Source: Prostheceraeus crozeri (lineage: Eukaryota; Platyhelminthes; Polycladida; Euryleptidae). From it: a stretch of 64,000 nucleotides of DNA. The stretch spans positions 186,001 to 250,000 of the forward strand of contig CAJQUW010011605.1 in NCBI GenBank assembly GCA_907163375.1, written 5' to 3'. Position numbers and translations under genes: made by a program. Shown in pieces: positions 45,555 through 55,739 of the stretch. Under the pieces are notes generated by a model, which was given only the letters and a program-made list of their open reading frames with translations, did no database searches and had not been told where the DNA came from. Numbering within the stretch: the first letter of the stretch is position 1; every line of letters starts with the position of its first letter.

Positions 45555-46001
45555 CTACACAATGAGTCGACCATTAAACAAAGTCGTGGATGTAAACACA
45601 CTCAGTTGAATCATGATATGTTTTTCAACGTATGCATTTCCTTCCATCGTCTCTTCTATTCTCTCCATAATTTTCTCCATATGACGACCATAAAATTGAT
45701 AACCAAGAATAATCCATTCTGTGCAATATGATCCAAAACGAAGTGGTTTTTGCAAATCTTTCAACTCTATATAAGCAACGAGTTTACCCTTTACATCTTG
45801 AGGTTGCAAACTCTCCATCAATCTTTTGAAGAGAGGAAGGCTTTCAGTTAGCGCTACTTTCATATCATTCATCTTCATTTTAAATGTAAGTTTCCAATCT
45901 TGTAAAACTCCATCGAATCCTTGTTGATCAACTGTCAAATGACACATGTGGTTACTTAAGGTACGATGCGCCATCATAAACGTTGTGACTATAGATTTCA
46001 C
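45555..46001 (-). CDS. small protein, family B copy 1 (Polinton)
   Basis: 148 codons. The best-preserved open member of the three-copy family: LQDWKLTFKMKMNDMKVALT, LPLFKRLMESL, DVKGKLVAYIELKDL, then FYGRHMEKIMERIEE and a C-terminal strand HIMIQLSVF. Copy 2 at 48.2-48.6 kb shares KGRLVAEIEFE, FYQRHMAKIVSRL and HIHIQLNVL. The pattern is helix, strand, helix, strand; no motif of a known enzyme is evident. Unknown function. Confidence 0.6.
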   Translation of the reverse strand: MKSIVTTFMMAHRTLSNHMCHLTVDQQGFDGVLQDWKLTFKMKMNDMKVALTESLPLFKRLMESLQPQDVKGKLVAYIELKDLQKPLRFGSYCTEWIILGYQFYGRHMEKIMERIEETMEGNAYVEKHIMIQLSVFTSTTLFNGRLIV

Positions 46002-46147
46002 ATTGCTTCAATGACTTCCACTATCAATAAAACAGAAATAACAATCATGTTCCACTGTAAGTTTATTCAACATCAGACAAAATTTACAAGTACAGAATAC
46101 ACTTCATGAAATGATCATCACTCATTCACAAGGAGTAAAAACATGTT

Positions 46148-46510
46148 TTACATAGACCCATGCTGTTGACAATAATATAGATACAGTTCATAAACGTTAT
46201 AGAGACTACAATGCCAGCGTGAAGAGAGTTTTGCAATGTAGGTGGCTTTATTTCTAGTATTACAATGGGATGGTGGTCTGTACAGGTGATGTCTCTCACC
46301 GAAACATACAGCCATATCAAAAATCATTTCATTTCTAAACTTCTTTTGATCACAATGCATATGATAGTCTTGTCTTACACGATCTACCCAACATGGTAAA
46401 CATAAATTATCAATGTGCAACTGAAGTGTTGCTGTTTCTCGTTCAGAATCATTTCCTAATATTTTAACAATATGAAAACCTGACAGCCACCGTTTGAAAT
46501 CACTTATCAA
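46148..46510 (-). CDS. Cys/His-rich protein (Polinton)
   Basis: 120 codons from the ATG; similar protein-like sequence continues upstream toward 46,680, so the true start is uncertain. It contains LCLPCW, a spaced set of His and Cys (DYHMHCDQ, CFGERHH, HCNTRNKATYI) and a C-terminal WHCSLYNVYELYLYYC. The Cys/His spacing suggests metal binding, but I do not recognise the family. Confidence 0.45.
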   Translation of the reverse strand: MISDFKRWLSGFHIVKILGNDSERETATLQLHIDNLCLPCWVDRVRQDYHMHCDQKKFRNEMIFDMAVCFGERHHLYRPPSHCNTRNKATYIAKLSSRWHCSLYNVYELYLYYCQQHGSM

Positions 46511-46733
46511 ATACGTTTAATTTCCAAATCAAATATGAATCAAAATAGAAGGATCAAGTCCATGCACATGACGTCGTGACCATTCGTCTTTGTGTGGAGG
46601 ACAGTAGGGAAATCTATGATATACACTAACAACAGTTTCATCGTTTTCTCTCATTGCAATAGCACTCAACTCCTGCATGGGTGTTTACTCACTGTCTATG
46701 AAGATGGCAACCTACAATATCAAAAAGACTTAA

Positions 46734-47003
46734 TTACAAAATAATACATTGAGCAGGAACTTTACAAGGATGTCTGTCCTTTATATAACAAAAGATACAT
46801 ACAACATGATTACAATGTTTTATTTGAACATAACGCGCAAGACCGCGTTTTTCACATTCACTACATACTAACTGATTGCAATACTTAGGATTTCTCTTTG
46901 GTGGTAACACCATCTTTCTTTGATGCGCGACGACGTTTAGGTTTAGTGACAGGTTCTTGACACTCTTTGACACAAGAATCAATGACTTTCTCAATGTGAT
47001 CAA
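46734..47003 (-). CDS. RING-like zinc-finger protein (Polinton)
   Basis: The C-terminal ~55 residues show a RING-type ligand series: CSEC, then CNHVVCIFC, then later Cys residues in HPCKVPAQC, giving C-x2-C..C-x-H-x2-C-x2-C..C-x5-C. The frame's first Met is inside the overlap with family A copy 2; an internal Met before LPPKRNPKYCNQ (about 46,913) reduces the overlap to ~30 bp and may be the true start. RING proteins are typically ubiquitin ligases; with only this motif visible, that role is an inference. Confidence 0.5.
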   Translation of the reverse strand: MITLRKSLILVSKSVKNLSLNLNVVAHQRKMVLPPKRNPKYCNQLVCSECEKRGLARYVQIKHCNHVVCIFCYIKDRHPCKVPAQCIIL

Positions 47004-47613
47004 GACCTGTTAACTCAGGTTGATGATGAATTTGAGCAATGCGCAAATTGAGAGAAATCAAATTACCGTCAGATTGATGAGGTCCCACATAAACAGCAGG
47101 CACCTCAATATGAAAGGAACAAAACCCTGCACCTAGGGATGACAATTCTGTTTCAACTGACTGTTCAACTGTCACTCCTGAAGTGACTTGACAATACTTG
47201 CTTTGCAAAATATAGCAGCGAGTGGCGCGATACAAAGGTTTATAATAAGAAGTTTTATTTTCTGGCCACAACTGTAATAGTTCAGTAGGAATAAGAGCCT
47301 TTTGCCTCACAACGTCTTCTAAAATGTCAAGCTGCTGACGCAACCAATTATCAATAGAGATACTCAGTTTTTGACCGCAACTATTTACTTGCGGATCCAC
47401 TTTTGGTAAGTATACCGCCGGCGATTGAAGATAGAGTCGAACACCGTTGTAGCGCACTTGTTGTTTGTAGGTAGGATAGCCGTGAATTACCTTTTCAATT
47501 TTCGGATTCCACAGCTCGAGATGTTGAGGATTCAGTGATGCTGCAGTTGGAGTAGGATTCATGGCCATGGCAGTCTGTAACGAAAGAATACCACTAAGTA
47601 CATTCATGATCAT
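46885..47613 (-). CDS. family A protein, copy 2 (Polinton)
   Basis: 242 codons. Paralogue of the frame at 44,578-45,213 over most of its length (see that entry for matching strings). Distinct features: a hydrophobic N-terminus, a central YKPLYRATRCYILQSKYCQV segment, and a basic C-terminal tail (KPKRRRASKKD) that could be a nuclear-localisation or nucleic-acid-binding tail. It overlaps the start of the RING-like frame. Unknown function. Confidence 0.6.
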   Translation of the reverse strand: MIMNVLSGILSLQTAMAMNPTPTAASLNPQHLELWNPKIEKVIHGYPTYKQQVRYNGVRLYLQSPAVYLPKVDPQVNSCGQKLSISIDNWLRQQLDILEDVVRQKALIPTELLQLWPENKTSYYKPLYRATRCYILQSKYCQVTSGVTVEQSVETELSSLGAGFCSFHIEVPAVYVGPHQSDGNLISLNLRIAQIHHQPELTGLDHIEKVIDSCVKECQEPVTKPKRRRASKKDGVTTKEKS

Positions 47614-47682
47614 CAGAGAAAAGAAAATTGTCAGCTTAGCAGTGACATATGAGGTGGCCCTTAAGAGGACCTTTTGGAGCGT

Positions 47683-47874
47683 TCACATGATTGAAAGCTT
47701 ATCACCGAAGTCTAAGTCTTCGTCATCGTCCAGTAAATTAAATCTCTTGGACTTAGGACCCGAATTGAGTTTCAATTCCATAAAAGACTTACAGGTAAAG
47801 CGTCTAGGTGGTGGAGGCGGTGGTGGTGGCGGTGATGGTTCAACAAAATAGGCTTGTACAATCATCGGCCACAC
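47683..47874 (-). CDS. small polyproline/acidic frame (Polinton)
   Basis: 63 codons with a run of nine prolines and an acidic stretch (LLDDDEDLDFGDKL). The GT-rich source of the proline run could be simple sequence. It sits between the TATA box at 48.06 kb and family A copy 2. Weak support as a real gene. Confidence 0.25.
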   Translation of the reverse strand: MWPMIVQAYFVEPSPPPPPPPPPRRFTCKSFMELKLNSGPKSKRFNLLDDDEDLDFGDKLSIM

Positions 47875-48056
47875 ACTCTCTTGCGTCTCTCTTCTAAAAT
47901 GCTAGTAAGGTTTAGGCCACACAGTCATGACACACACTTGTAAATTTGCAAACATGATTGAATCAGACAACATTGAGACGGAGAATGGCTTGAGCAAGTG
48001 ACACACGCTTTCCAAGTCAAGAGAATGAAATGAAGAGAAAATGGAGAGGCGTCTGC

Positions 48057-48064
48057 TTTTATAG
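48057..48064 (-). promoter_or_regulatory. minus-strand TATA box (Polinton)
   Basis: GACTATAAAAGC on the minus strand, upstream of the frames at 47.87 and 47.61 kb. Same promoter style as elsewhere in the element. Confidence 0.5.
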
Positions 48065-48201
48065 TCTCCTGCGAATCCACATTTGACACTATGAGAGCCA
48101 ATCAGAGACCTCCGTTTCTCCCCTGACTTCGTTGCGGCAGGGAAAACGAGGCACGCGGACGACTGACTCATGATTGCTTTTCCCAAATCTTGTAGTCAAA
48201 T

Positions 48202-48639
48202 CTAGTTTAGCACATTGAGTTGAATATGAATGTGTTCTATGCGAAATAAGAGCAAATTGGATCCATGCTCTTGAAATGAATCTAGTCGAGATACAATTTT
48301 CGCCATGTGTCGCTGATAGAAATTTTTGGGATCATGCATCGTCTCTGCAGAATAGGATACAAAATGAAACACTACACGTTCACCTGCATGTTCATCAGTC
48401 ACTTTCTCAAATTCAATCTCTGCAACCAATCGTCCTTTCACATCTTAATTCATCAAACTGCCCATGAGCTGTTGGAAAACGAAGTAGCCTTCAGTGATGG
48501 CAAATTGTAAGTCTGCCTGTTCATGATGAAATGAGATGATGTAGTCCCTAATCACACCACGAAGACTTTGTCGATGAAAACGCAGTGAACAAAATTCATT
48601 CGTAAACTCTACTGCTTCTGTCATCTTTCTTCCTTTCAC
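48202..48639 (-). pseudogene. small protein, family B copy 2 (Polinton)
   Basis: Family B member next to the right terminal repeat. It shares RDYIISFHHEQADLQFA, FQQLMGSL, KGRLVAEIEFEKV, FHFVSYSAE, FYQRHMAKIVSRL and HIHIQLNVL with copies 1 and 3. The region is broken. Confidence 0.55.
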
Positions 48640-48679
48640 TTCGGAGACATAGCATGAATGACATTCCGGTGTAAACTGT

Positions 48680-49836
48680 CACGCTGATTCCAAATCTGGT
48701 CTCTGTTTTACCATCCGAGGCTTCGTTCACCCGCTAGAGCCGTTTTCGTAAAAATTCTAACTCTGTCGTTTTTTCGTCAATGTCCAACATTTTCAATGCC
48801 GTCTCACCTCTAAACGAAGGCAGATAGGAACAAGCCATGTTTTCCACTGCATTTGTCTCATTCTTAGCTTTCAAACGAGCTATTGCACGACTTTCTACGA
48901 TCTCTAACACCAAAGTTGTAAGTTTGACAGGAGGGTGGGTCAGAACTTTTTCTCTCCAATTGAGCTGGAAAGGAGTTCCTACACCCAAAATTCACCAAAA
49001 CGTCCGAATTTGCACTCCGTTTTCCCATCCGAGCACTCCTTCATGACGAAAAACGACTTTTCTCATCCGAAAACATCCAAAACCAGACTTTTCCAACTCT
49101 GACGTCTTCCTGCCATTTTCCTCCCTAAACCCAGGAAAATAGGGCCAAACTAAGATTTCCACTGCATTTTTCTCATTCTTAGCTTTCAAAAGAGCTATTG
49201 CTCGACTTTCTACGATCACTAACACCAAAGGTGGAAGTTTAACAGGAGGGGGATGTCCTCAAAATTTTTTCTCTCCGATTTCGCTGGAAACATCCTTCCC
49301 AACCCAAAATTTCACGTAGATTCCGAATCTGGCCTCCGTTTTCCCATCCGAGGTCTCCTTCATGACGAAAAACGACTTTTCTTATCCCAAAACCACCAAA
49401 ATTCACCTTTTTCTAACTCTGACGTTTTCGGAGATTCCACCCCTTGCCTCTCAGGAAAACTCCTCTCTGCCTTCCTTCCGCACCCAAAATTTCATGTAGA
49501 TTCCGAATCTAAACTTCAATTTCCCATCCGAGACCTCCTTCATGCCGAATTCCAGCCTTTCTCATTCCAAAACCACCAAAACGCACCCTTTTCTCACTCT
49601 ATCCTTCCGAGATTCCACCCCTTCCCTCACTGGAAAACTCCTCCCTCCTTCCTTCCTTCCAGAGGGGGGTAGGGAACGGTTTCCTCCTCACGGACCCATT
49701 CCTCCCAGCACATCCTTGGCCACCTCCCTCACCTCTCTTCCTTCCTTCCAGAGGGAGGGGCTGAGTCAGCATGATGACTTATCGATGACTCATCACTGCA
49801 CCGCACTGTCCTTGCGTCTGGGACGGGATTACTACT
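48680..49836 (-). repeat. Polinton terminal inverted repeat, right
   Basis: Inverted copy of 32,258-33,418; ends ..CCCGTCCC-type text then TACT at 49,836. Outer ~600 bp almost identical to the left copy. Confidence 0.9.
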
Positions 49837-49842
49837 AACAAG
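49837..49842. repeat. Polinton target-site duplication, right (AACAAG)
   Basis: Exact match to 32,252-32,257, confirming the right boundary. Confidence 0.9.
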
Positions 49843-52190
49843 TATTCGAATTCATACGAGAAGTCTTGTAAATTACAATTCCAGTATACCTGGACATTCT
49901 AAAAATCTCTTTCATCAGAAGCGAATACAAAGAATTGAAAATCGTCGGTCATGAAACAACAAAGATATATTCAAGAGTTTCATCGTATAATCCAGCTAAG
50001 TCCTTCAGAGATCTTCAGAAGACGACGAAGCACGAGTAAATAAATTATGAAAACAAGAGCATATATGAATACTTAAATTCAAAATTCCTTTAAGTTTTTG
50101 ACGAAATTAATCGCCAAACAAAACAATTGCCGAATTTAGAGGATGTTGATGCACGAATAGTGAGGAAAGGCAATCTTCATAAAAAAAGGATAGACCAAAA
50201 ATTTATAATGAAGAAGAGCGCTGTTAGCAGCGATTATCTTTACCATGTATTATTGGACTTCTTTTAGAATTCGAATGCTGTTCGCCGTTAGTGGAGATTC
50301 TTACAGAAAAATCAAACAGGCTTCGTCCATTCTCGCTCTCTGGTATGTAGTACTATTTCAAACTTCACTTAAGATTTTTGCCTTCACAGATATGCAGCCT
50401 ATAACACTTTACACCTTGGGTGGGCGTCTGAATCTTGTCATGTACAGCCGACATGGTCTTTGATATTTTCGACAACACGGAACAAAGATCCTAGAGGCAC
50501 ATTCCTTTTATTTTCAGAGAATTCTATGACTCCCATCAATGTGCTAATTTGTGTAAGAATATCATTTTGCTTTTATTTCTACAAACATAAATATTGAAAT
50601 ATGTCCCTTGTGAATCCTTCCCTCTGTCAGCGCAGTGACTGTCCAAAAATCTGGTTGAAATATATTGTGGTTTTACAAAAGAATTACAGAATACTTGCTT
50701 GGATTCCTAATTGTTGTTTTGAGGAATTCAGTATCAATGAAGGACTATTCTTTTGTGATTTTATACCATCAGTCTTACGAGCAAATTGAAGTACAGTACT
50801 TTCAATGCGTAATTAAATTACAAAAGCTAAAAGGATAGTTTATGAAGTATTGATTAGAAAACAATAAAATATATTTTTTGAAGATTTTATGTACAAAACT
50901 AATGCGTGCTTGTCTACATTACATAGTTCACATTATCCCTTCTACTGGGCATTTTGACTTTACCATCTGCTTTGCCATTTGCATAATGTACCTGCTCTAC
51001 ATCAAGGTTTGGATCTCAAAGTTTTCAGTATTGATCAGATGGACTTTACTTAGATTTCTACCAGGATTTTCCATTAGGGCTTTTACTTCACTCTATAATT
51101 TCCTCCGGTTGCGGATTTTTAACGCTATTAACTTCCTGTTTTTTTAAAGTTGTCTAGATTTTAGCCAAGCGCAATTGCCTCAGAACAACCAAGAGTAGTC
51201 GCTTCACCAAGGCTAACAAGTGTTCATCGTACGGTACGGTGTTTCGATGGTAGGCCCAAACTGTCTTTGGATGTATTTTAAAACGCGTGTTTTAAAATAC
51301 CAGGATATAAATTTGTATTTTGATGAGATCCGCGACAAGTTTTCAAAGAAACCGGTTAGTTCAATTAAATGTTCATTCGGTGCGAATCAGTCTAATTCCT
51401 TGATTTCAATTTTTCATTGTAAACTACTTACGGGCAAATTGCATAGAAATCCAAGAAATAGTTTAGGCTGAGAATCTGTTTAGGTCTGGATAAGAATCTA
51501 TTTTGTGCCTATAATATGATGTTACAAACGATTGAAATAATCCTACAAGCCTACTGCATTAATTTTTATAAATCTTAATGAAATTATAATATTTTCTGAT
51601 TCTTCATGTCAGCAACTACTGAATACGTGTACGTGGTAGAAAAATATTCACACACAATTTGTCTCCCTTTGAAGTGATAGGTTTGAATTCATATACGAAG
51701 TGTCCTCGAACACTATCAATTCCTGATACGAAAAATTATTTGTTTATGTGAGGCGCCTATATGCAGTATAATGCATTATTTCTGTTTAAGCCAAATATAA
51801 TAACAGCAGAACCATTGCATAGAAAATGCAGGTCTGCAAAGTTGACCTGGTGTACTGAAAATTTCATGATCTGAATTGGTATAGTAGATACATGCATCTG
51901 CGAATACATTTTCCTTTGCGTACTGTCGACATTTTATTGTAATATTCAATTTCAGCAATGGGTTCCGTGAAATCTCTGACCGTGTCGCCAAAACGTGAGC
52001 AAGATTGTAATAAGTATCTGAACTCTTCACGAACGTTGCATGGTAACTTTAGTAACAAAATCTCTAACAGTTCCCATTAATATAGCCTGCTGATTGGAAT
52101 AACCGATCTTTTGATTTTTCGGCAACTGGCACCAGTAGGTAAGGTTGAATTAACTGAACTAATCATCCGAATTGCTGCATCTAGCAATCT
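49843..52190. other. no gene seen
   Basis: Right arm of the hAT-bounded segment. AT-rich with scattered short frames. A perfect inverted repeat, arms GTATTTTAAAAC around GCGT, lies at 51,273-51,300. A minus-strand frame near 51.8-52.06 kb (LPCNVREEFRYLLQ) is faintly protein-like but not assigned. Confidence 0.4.
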
Positions 52191-52193
52191 TTC

Positions 52194-52450
52194 GATGATT
52201 TCTGGAATGCATCTGGATGCATTATTTTGGGCATGCATCTAGCATGTAGATGCATCCTAGAATACATCTTGGGATGCATCCTGGAATGCATTCGGATGCA
52301 TTATTTTGGGCATGTATTGGATGTGGAAATGCATCTCCGGATGCATCCCAGAATGCATCTTGGGATGCATTCCCCCTCCAATGCATGCCCAAAATAATGC
52401 ATCCCGATCAATGCATCTGAGATGCAATTCGTCTTGCTACGGGCATGTAT
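52194..52450 (-). repeat. ATGCAT-rich dispersed repeat, reverse copy
   Basis: About a dozen GGATGCAT/ATGCATCC motifs in ~240 bp, with TTATTTTGGGCATG recurring, ending in GCTACGGGCA. Reverse-complemented it starts with CCCGTAGCAAGAC..AATTGCATC, matching the head of the 29.37-kb copy. Confidence 0.75.
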
Positions 52451-52814
52451 ATGGGTTGACTTGATGCCTATCGAAAGAGGCATTTCATTTTGAGTTAACA
52501 GCATACAATTCATTGAACAAGATTCGGATACAAACTAGGGTATAGAAACATTCATCTGATAATTTTGGATATAACATGTAAATGAGAAGCTAAATCATGA
52601 AATGAAAACTGCTTGTTATCTGACAGGTATTTCAGATAAGCTTCAGATTCTAATGCGCTTACTAAGCGTTAAAATGTAGATTCTTTAAACGTCAATCAAA
52701 ATCATAGGAAGTAGGTACTGTATAATGTAATTAAGTACCAGTTTTAAGAATTGCAATTCATCAAAACCAGTCCCCCCAAACTAATTTTTTGGCTACGCCC
52801 CTGCCTAGACTGTG

Positions 52815-54400
52815 GAAATGCACAATATTTCTATCGATCGACTAGGAATGGACATAGGTTGCTAAACATTGCAAAAAAAGACTTTTCTGAATTTACCTTT
52901 GGTCGGAATTATACCTTAGTGTCCAGGATTTGCTACATTCTACATGTATTAATCAACCAAATAGCGACTTCCAAATGAAAAGAACCACAGAAATGATAAT
53001 AAAGAAAATAACAGTAGTAAAAGATACGAAGATCGAAATAGTCATTTTCATCGAATACTGTCATGTTGACAATTGTTTTAATAATAAATCGCTTATTAAT
53101 TTGATATTTTTGATTCTGCATTACGTCGATATGATTCAATTGAGCACATTGCAATGCTCCTATTTTTTAAATGCCAGATTTAGGCACTTATCAAGGATAT
53201 TCAACGTAATTACAATCGAAATAATAAATAGAGAAAATAAAATCAAGACCCAAATATACTTTGCAGCATGAAAGCTCACGAACTGCAAAGTGTTGTCCGC
53301 AAAGACTGGAAAGCTGACCAGGGACGGTTATGTACTGACCAAGGACTGTAGAGTTGAACAGGGACTGTAAAATTTGGCTTGCACAATACAAATTATACTA
53401 ATATTGTTGTATAATATTATTAATTACTTAATTTGTACTGTCCGTGATCAAGCCTCAGTGCGAAAATTTGGGTTGCTTATAAATTTGGTTAGTTTTTATT
53501 TTTTGATTTTGCGCGGAAGAAGGGCCATGAAGCCAAATTTTAAACCAGAAATCATCTTACTCCGCGATGGCCACAAAAACATTACATTTTACAGGGACTG
53601 CAAAGTAATGCTCATGCTCTCTGAGTGCTTTGGCAATATCAACTTTTCAACGCATGCATAGAAATAATGTTATATTCTCACTTTTTTATTAAAGATGATC
53701 ATGTCTGGTATTTTCCAAATCCTTGCGATTAAAGGAGTGTGAATATCTTAGCTTTATTCACATGTATTATAAGTTCAACAGTTATTTTTCAAACTTCTTC
53801 AGCACTTTTTCTCATTGCCGCTAAAGTACACAAATACATGTATACTTTGTACAAGGCAAACAATCGTGAGTTGTCGCGAGAGGAAAAAATTGACATGCCT
53901 TCGCTAATTGGTCTGCATTGAACCTTCGTTCACCTCAGATGATGTTTGTGTACTTTGGCAAGCTTTCGAATGATGTATGGCACGTTGATGTGCGACAAGA
54001 GTGGAAGGTATGAGAATCGATTGAATCTCAGCGACATTAAGGTGGTCCGTTCTTTTATTGCCTATATTCATTGAATAGTGGCATATGCAGTTATAATCAC
54101 AGATATTGAGACAGCCTCTATAAGTTTAGCACATTAAGACAATATCTGTATGAAATATAAGGTATATTTTTAAATGACGTTTTATATTTCAGCTAACATT
54201 TTGAGGAGCGAACTCAAAGTGGAGAAAACTTTTCTTTAGAGAAAGCCGACTCCTTCAAACTCAACGGAAGACGAGAGGGAATGAGTAAGAGACGTCTTAT
54301 TGAGACCCCTACATGATAAGTCTCACCTAGCCTATATTTCATAAATTCATGACAAAACGTCTGCTTTAGTTACCAGGCTGTCATTAAGATAATTAAAAAT
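52815..54400. other. no gene seen
   Basis: AT-rich. Three GGACTG/CTGACCAGGGAC-like short repeats lie at about 53,310-53,370. No supported frame. Confidence 0.4.
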
Positions 54401-54433
54401 CGCATTTTCTTCCTAAGTTCTAGCTTTCCATCT

Positions 54434-55737
54434 TTGCATTTGCACGAGGTACTAAGATCTAGGGAGTGTAAAAACTTCATCTCATGCTTTCAGAAGAATT
54501 ACGTCATTACTCCGGCGGATAAGGCCGCCAACAATTTTGTCATTGTGTGTAGGAAGTATTACCTCATTGTCCTCTTGAACGAACTAGGCTTTGACCTTAG
54601 AAGTTTCAATGCTGTCGGTAATCAGACTTACGCACCAGTAATTTCTTCCATTAATGACATAATTGCCGAACATTGAACTGCCCTCAAGGATTCCTTTGGC
54701 ATAACGGTTAAAGATAAGTCTATGGTTTTACCTAAACTTTTCTGGATACCTAAATTGCACAAAACTCCGTATAAGAGTAGATTCATAGCTGATGCCAGGA
54801 ACAGCACTTCCAAAGATTTGGCCATACTGGTGAACAAAGGTTTGCAATTGGTCCGGGACAAGTTTAGTAGTTATTGCCTTTCCATCAAGCATAATTCAGG
54901 TGTGAACGCCTTCTGGAGCATTAACTCTTCTGGGGAATTCCTAGACAGGATGTCGGGTTTGAATTGCCACTCCTTACAAGTATATGATTTCTCCACACTC
55001 TATACGAATCTTAAGTTAGACCAGGTTATGGAGTCCTTGAAAGACTTATGTGAGTTAATTTTTAGCAGTTCCAAGAGCTTTATTTGCATTGGCTATTATA
55101 GAGCCTTCTTCTCGAATAAAAAATACAGAGGGTGTCACTGCTGGTCCAAAACCTTAATGCAATAAGTTTCATCCTGGATAACACTTTCGTCATTTTTGGG
55201 GGACTTGTCTTCAAGCAAATTCGAGGCATACCTATGGGTGGGAATTCCAGCTCACTCTTAGCTGACCTGTTTTTGGCTTACAGGGAGTTTAAGTTTGTGA
55301 GGGGGCTCCTAGCGAGTAAGAGATTTGGCTTAGCCAAACTTCTCTCTCGTACCACTAGGTATGTCGACGACATTTGTGTGTTTAACTACAAACATTTTGA
55401 TAAGATCGTTCCTGAAATCTACCCGGTAGATCTCTTAGCTAGCAGAAGCGGAGACAACAACAAATGTGTTAATTATTTGGATGTCAAAATCAGGATAGAG
55501 GATGGTGGCCAATACATCACAGAGGTTTACCATAAGGTTGATGAGTTCAGCTTCCCAGTGGTGCTGCATACTTTCCCCGAGAGTAATATGCCTTTGAACA
55601 CTGGCTTACATATCTTTGCTGCCCAACTCATCAGGTTCGCCAGGATTTCATCTGATGCTTCCGCCTTCACATCAAGAGCTAAGGGCATTTTTGACATCTT
55701 CAAAGGACGGGGTTATAAGACTAATTTGCTGGTTTAA
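54434..55737 (+). mobile_element. Penelope-like element reverse transcriptase, decayed
   Basis: Carried in three neighbouring frames. 54,434-54,676 has NYVITPADKAANNFVIVCRKYY; 54,722-55,165 has FWIPKLHKTPYKSRFIADA and VYDFSTLYTNLKLDQV (motif A); 55,132-55,737 has QIRGIPMGGNSSSLLADLFL (motif B), TTRYVDDICVF (catalytic YVDD) and NYLDVKI, then the SNMP..LIRFARI..FTSRAKGIFDIF..RGY tail. PADKxxNxVI, IPKLHKxP and GIPMG are PLE RT signatures rather than LINE ones. No GIY-YIG endonuclease was recognised on either side. A stop after 54,676 and a frame change near 55,140 mark it as inactive. Confidence 0.75.
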
Positions 55738-55739
55738 TC

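Larger units (their letters stand above)
32258..49836. mobile_element. Polinton/Maverick-class element (fossil), 17,579 bp
   Basis: Boundaries are set by terminal inverted repeats starting AGTAG and an exact 6-bp target duplication. A protein-primed DNA polymerase B region with the usual animal-Polinton organisation supports the class. Other parts: coiled-coil frame, TBP-like frame, RING-like frame and two gene families in two and three copies. I recognise no retroviral-type integrase, FtsK-like ATPase, protease or capsid frame; they may be absent or too diverged. Rightward transcription dominates the left half and leftward the right half, meeting near 43 kb. The outer ~600 bp of the two repeats are nearly identical, so the insertion looks recent. 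Ends look whole; coding is broken in a handful of places (about four). Confidence 0.9.
28640..52803. mobile_element. possible hAT-bounded segment, 24.2 kb, holding the Polinton
   Basis: The left end is CAGGGGCGCAGCCAA at 28,640; the right end, reverse-complemented from 52,803, is CAGGGGCGTAGCCAA: 14 of 15 positions match. Flanking 8-mers are CGTAGACT (28,632-28,639) and CCTAGACT (52,804-52,811), 7 of 8 matching, as expected of a hAT target duplication. Subtracting the Polinton (17.6 kb) leaves about 6.6 kb. Both arms also carry an ATGCAT-rich array in opposite orientation (29.37 kb and 52.2-52.45 kb). No hAT transposase was found, so if real the element is non-autonomous or decayed. The alternative is two unrelated hAT ends that match by chance. 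Confidence 0.55.

Noticed and set aside
47561-47851. 96-codon plus-strand frame ending in poly-Gly
   Set aside because: Antisense to family A copy 2 and the polyproline frame; the Gly run is simple sequence.
51776-52058. overlapping minus-strand frames with a gag-like string
   Set aside because: Too short and without a zinc knuckle or any neighbouring retroelement part.
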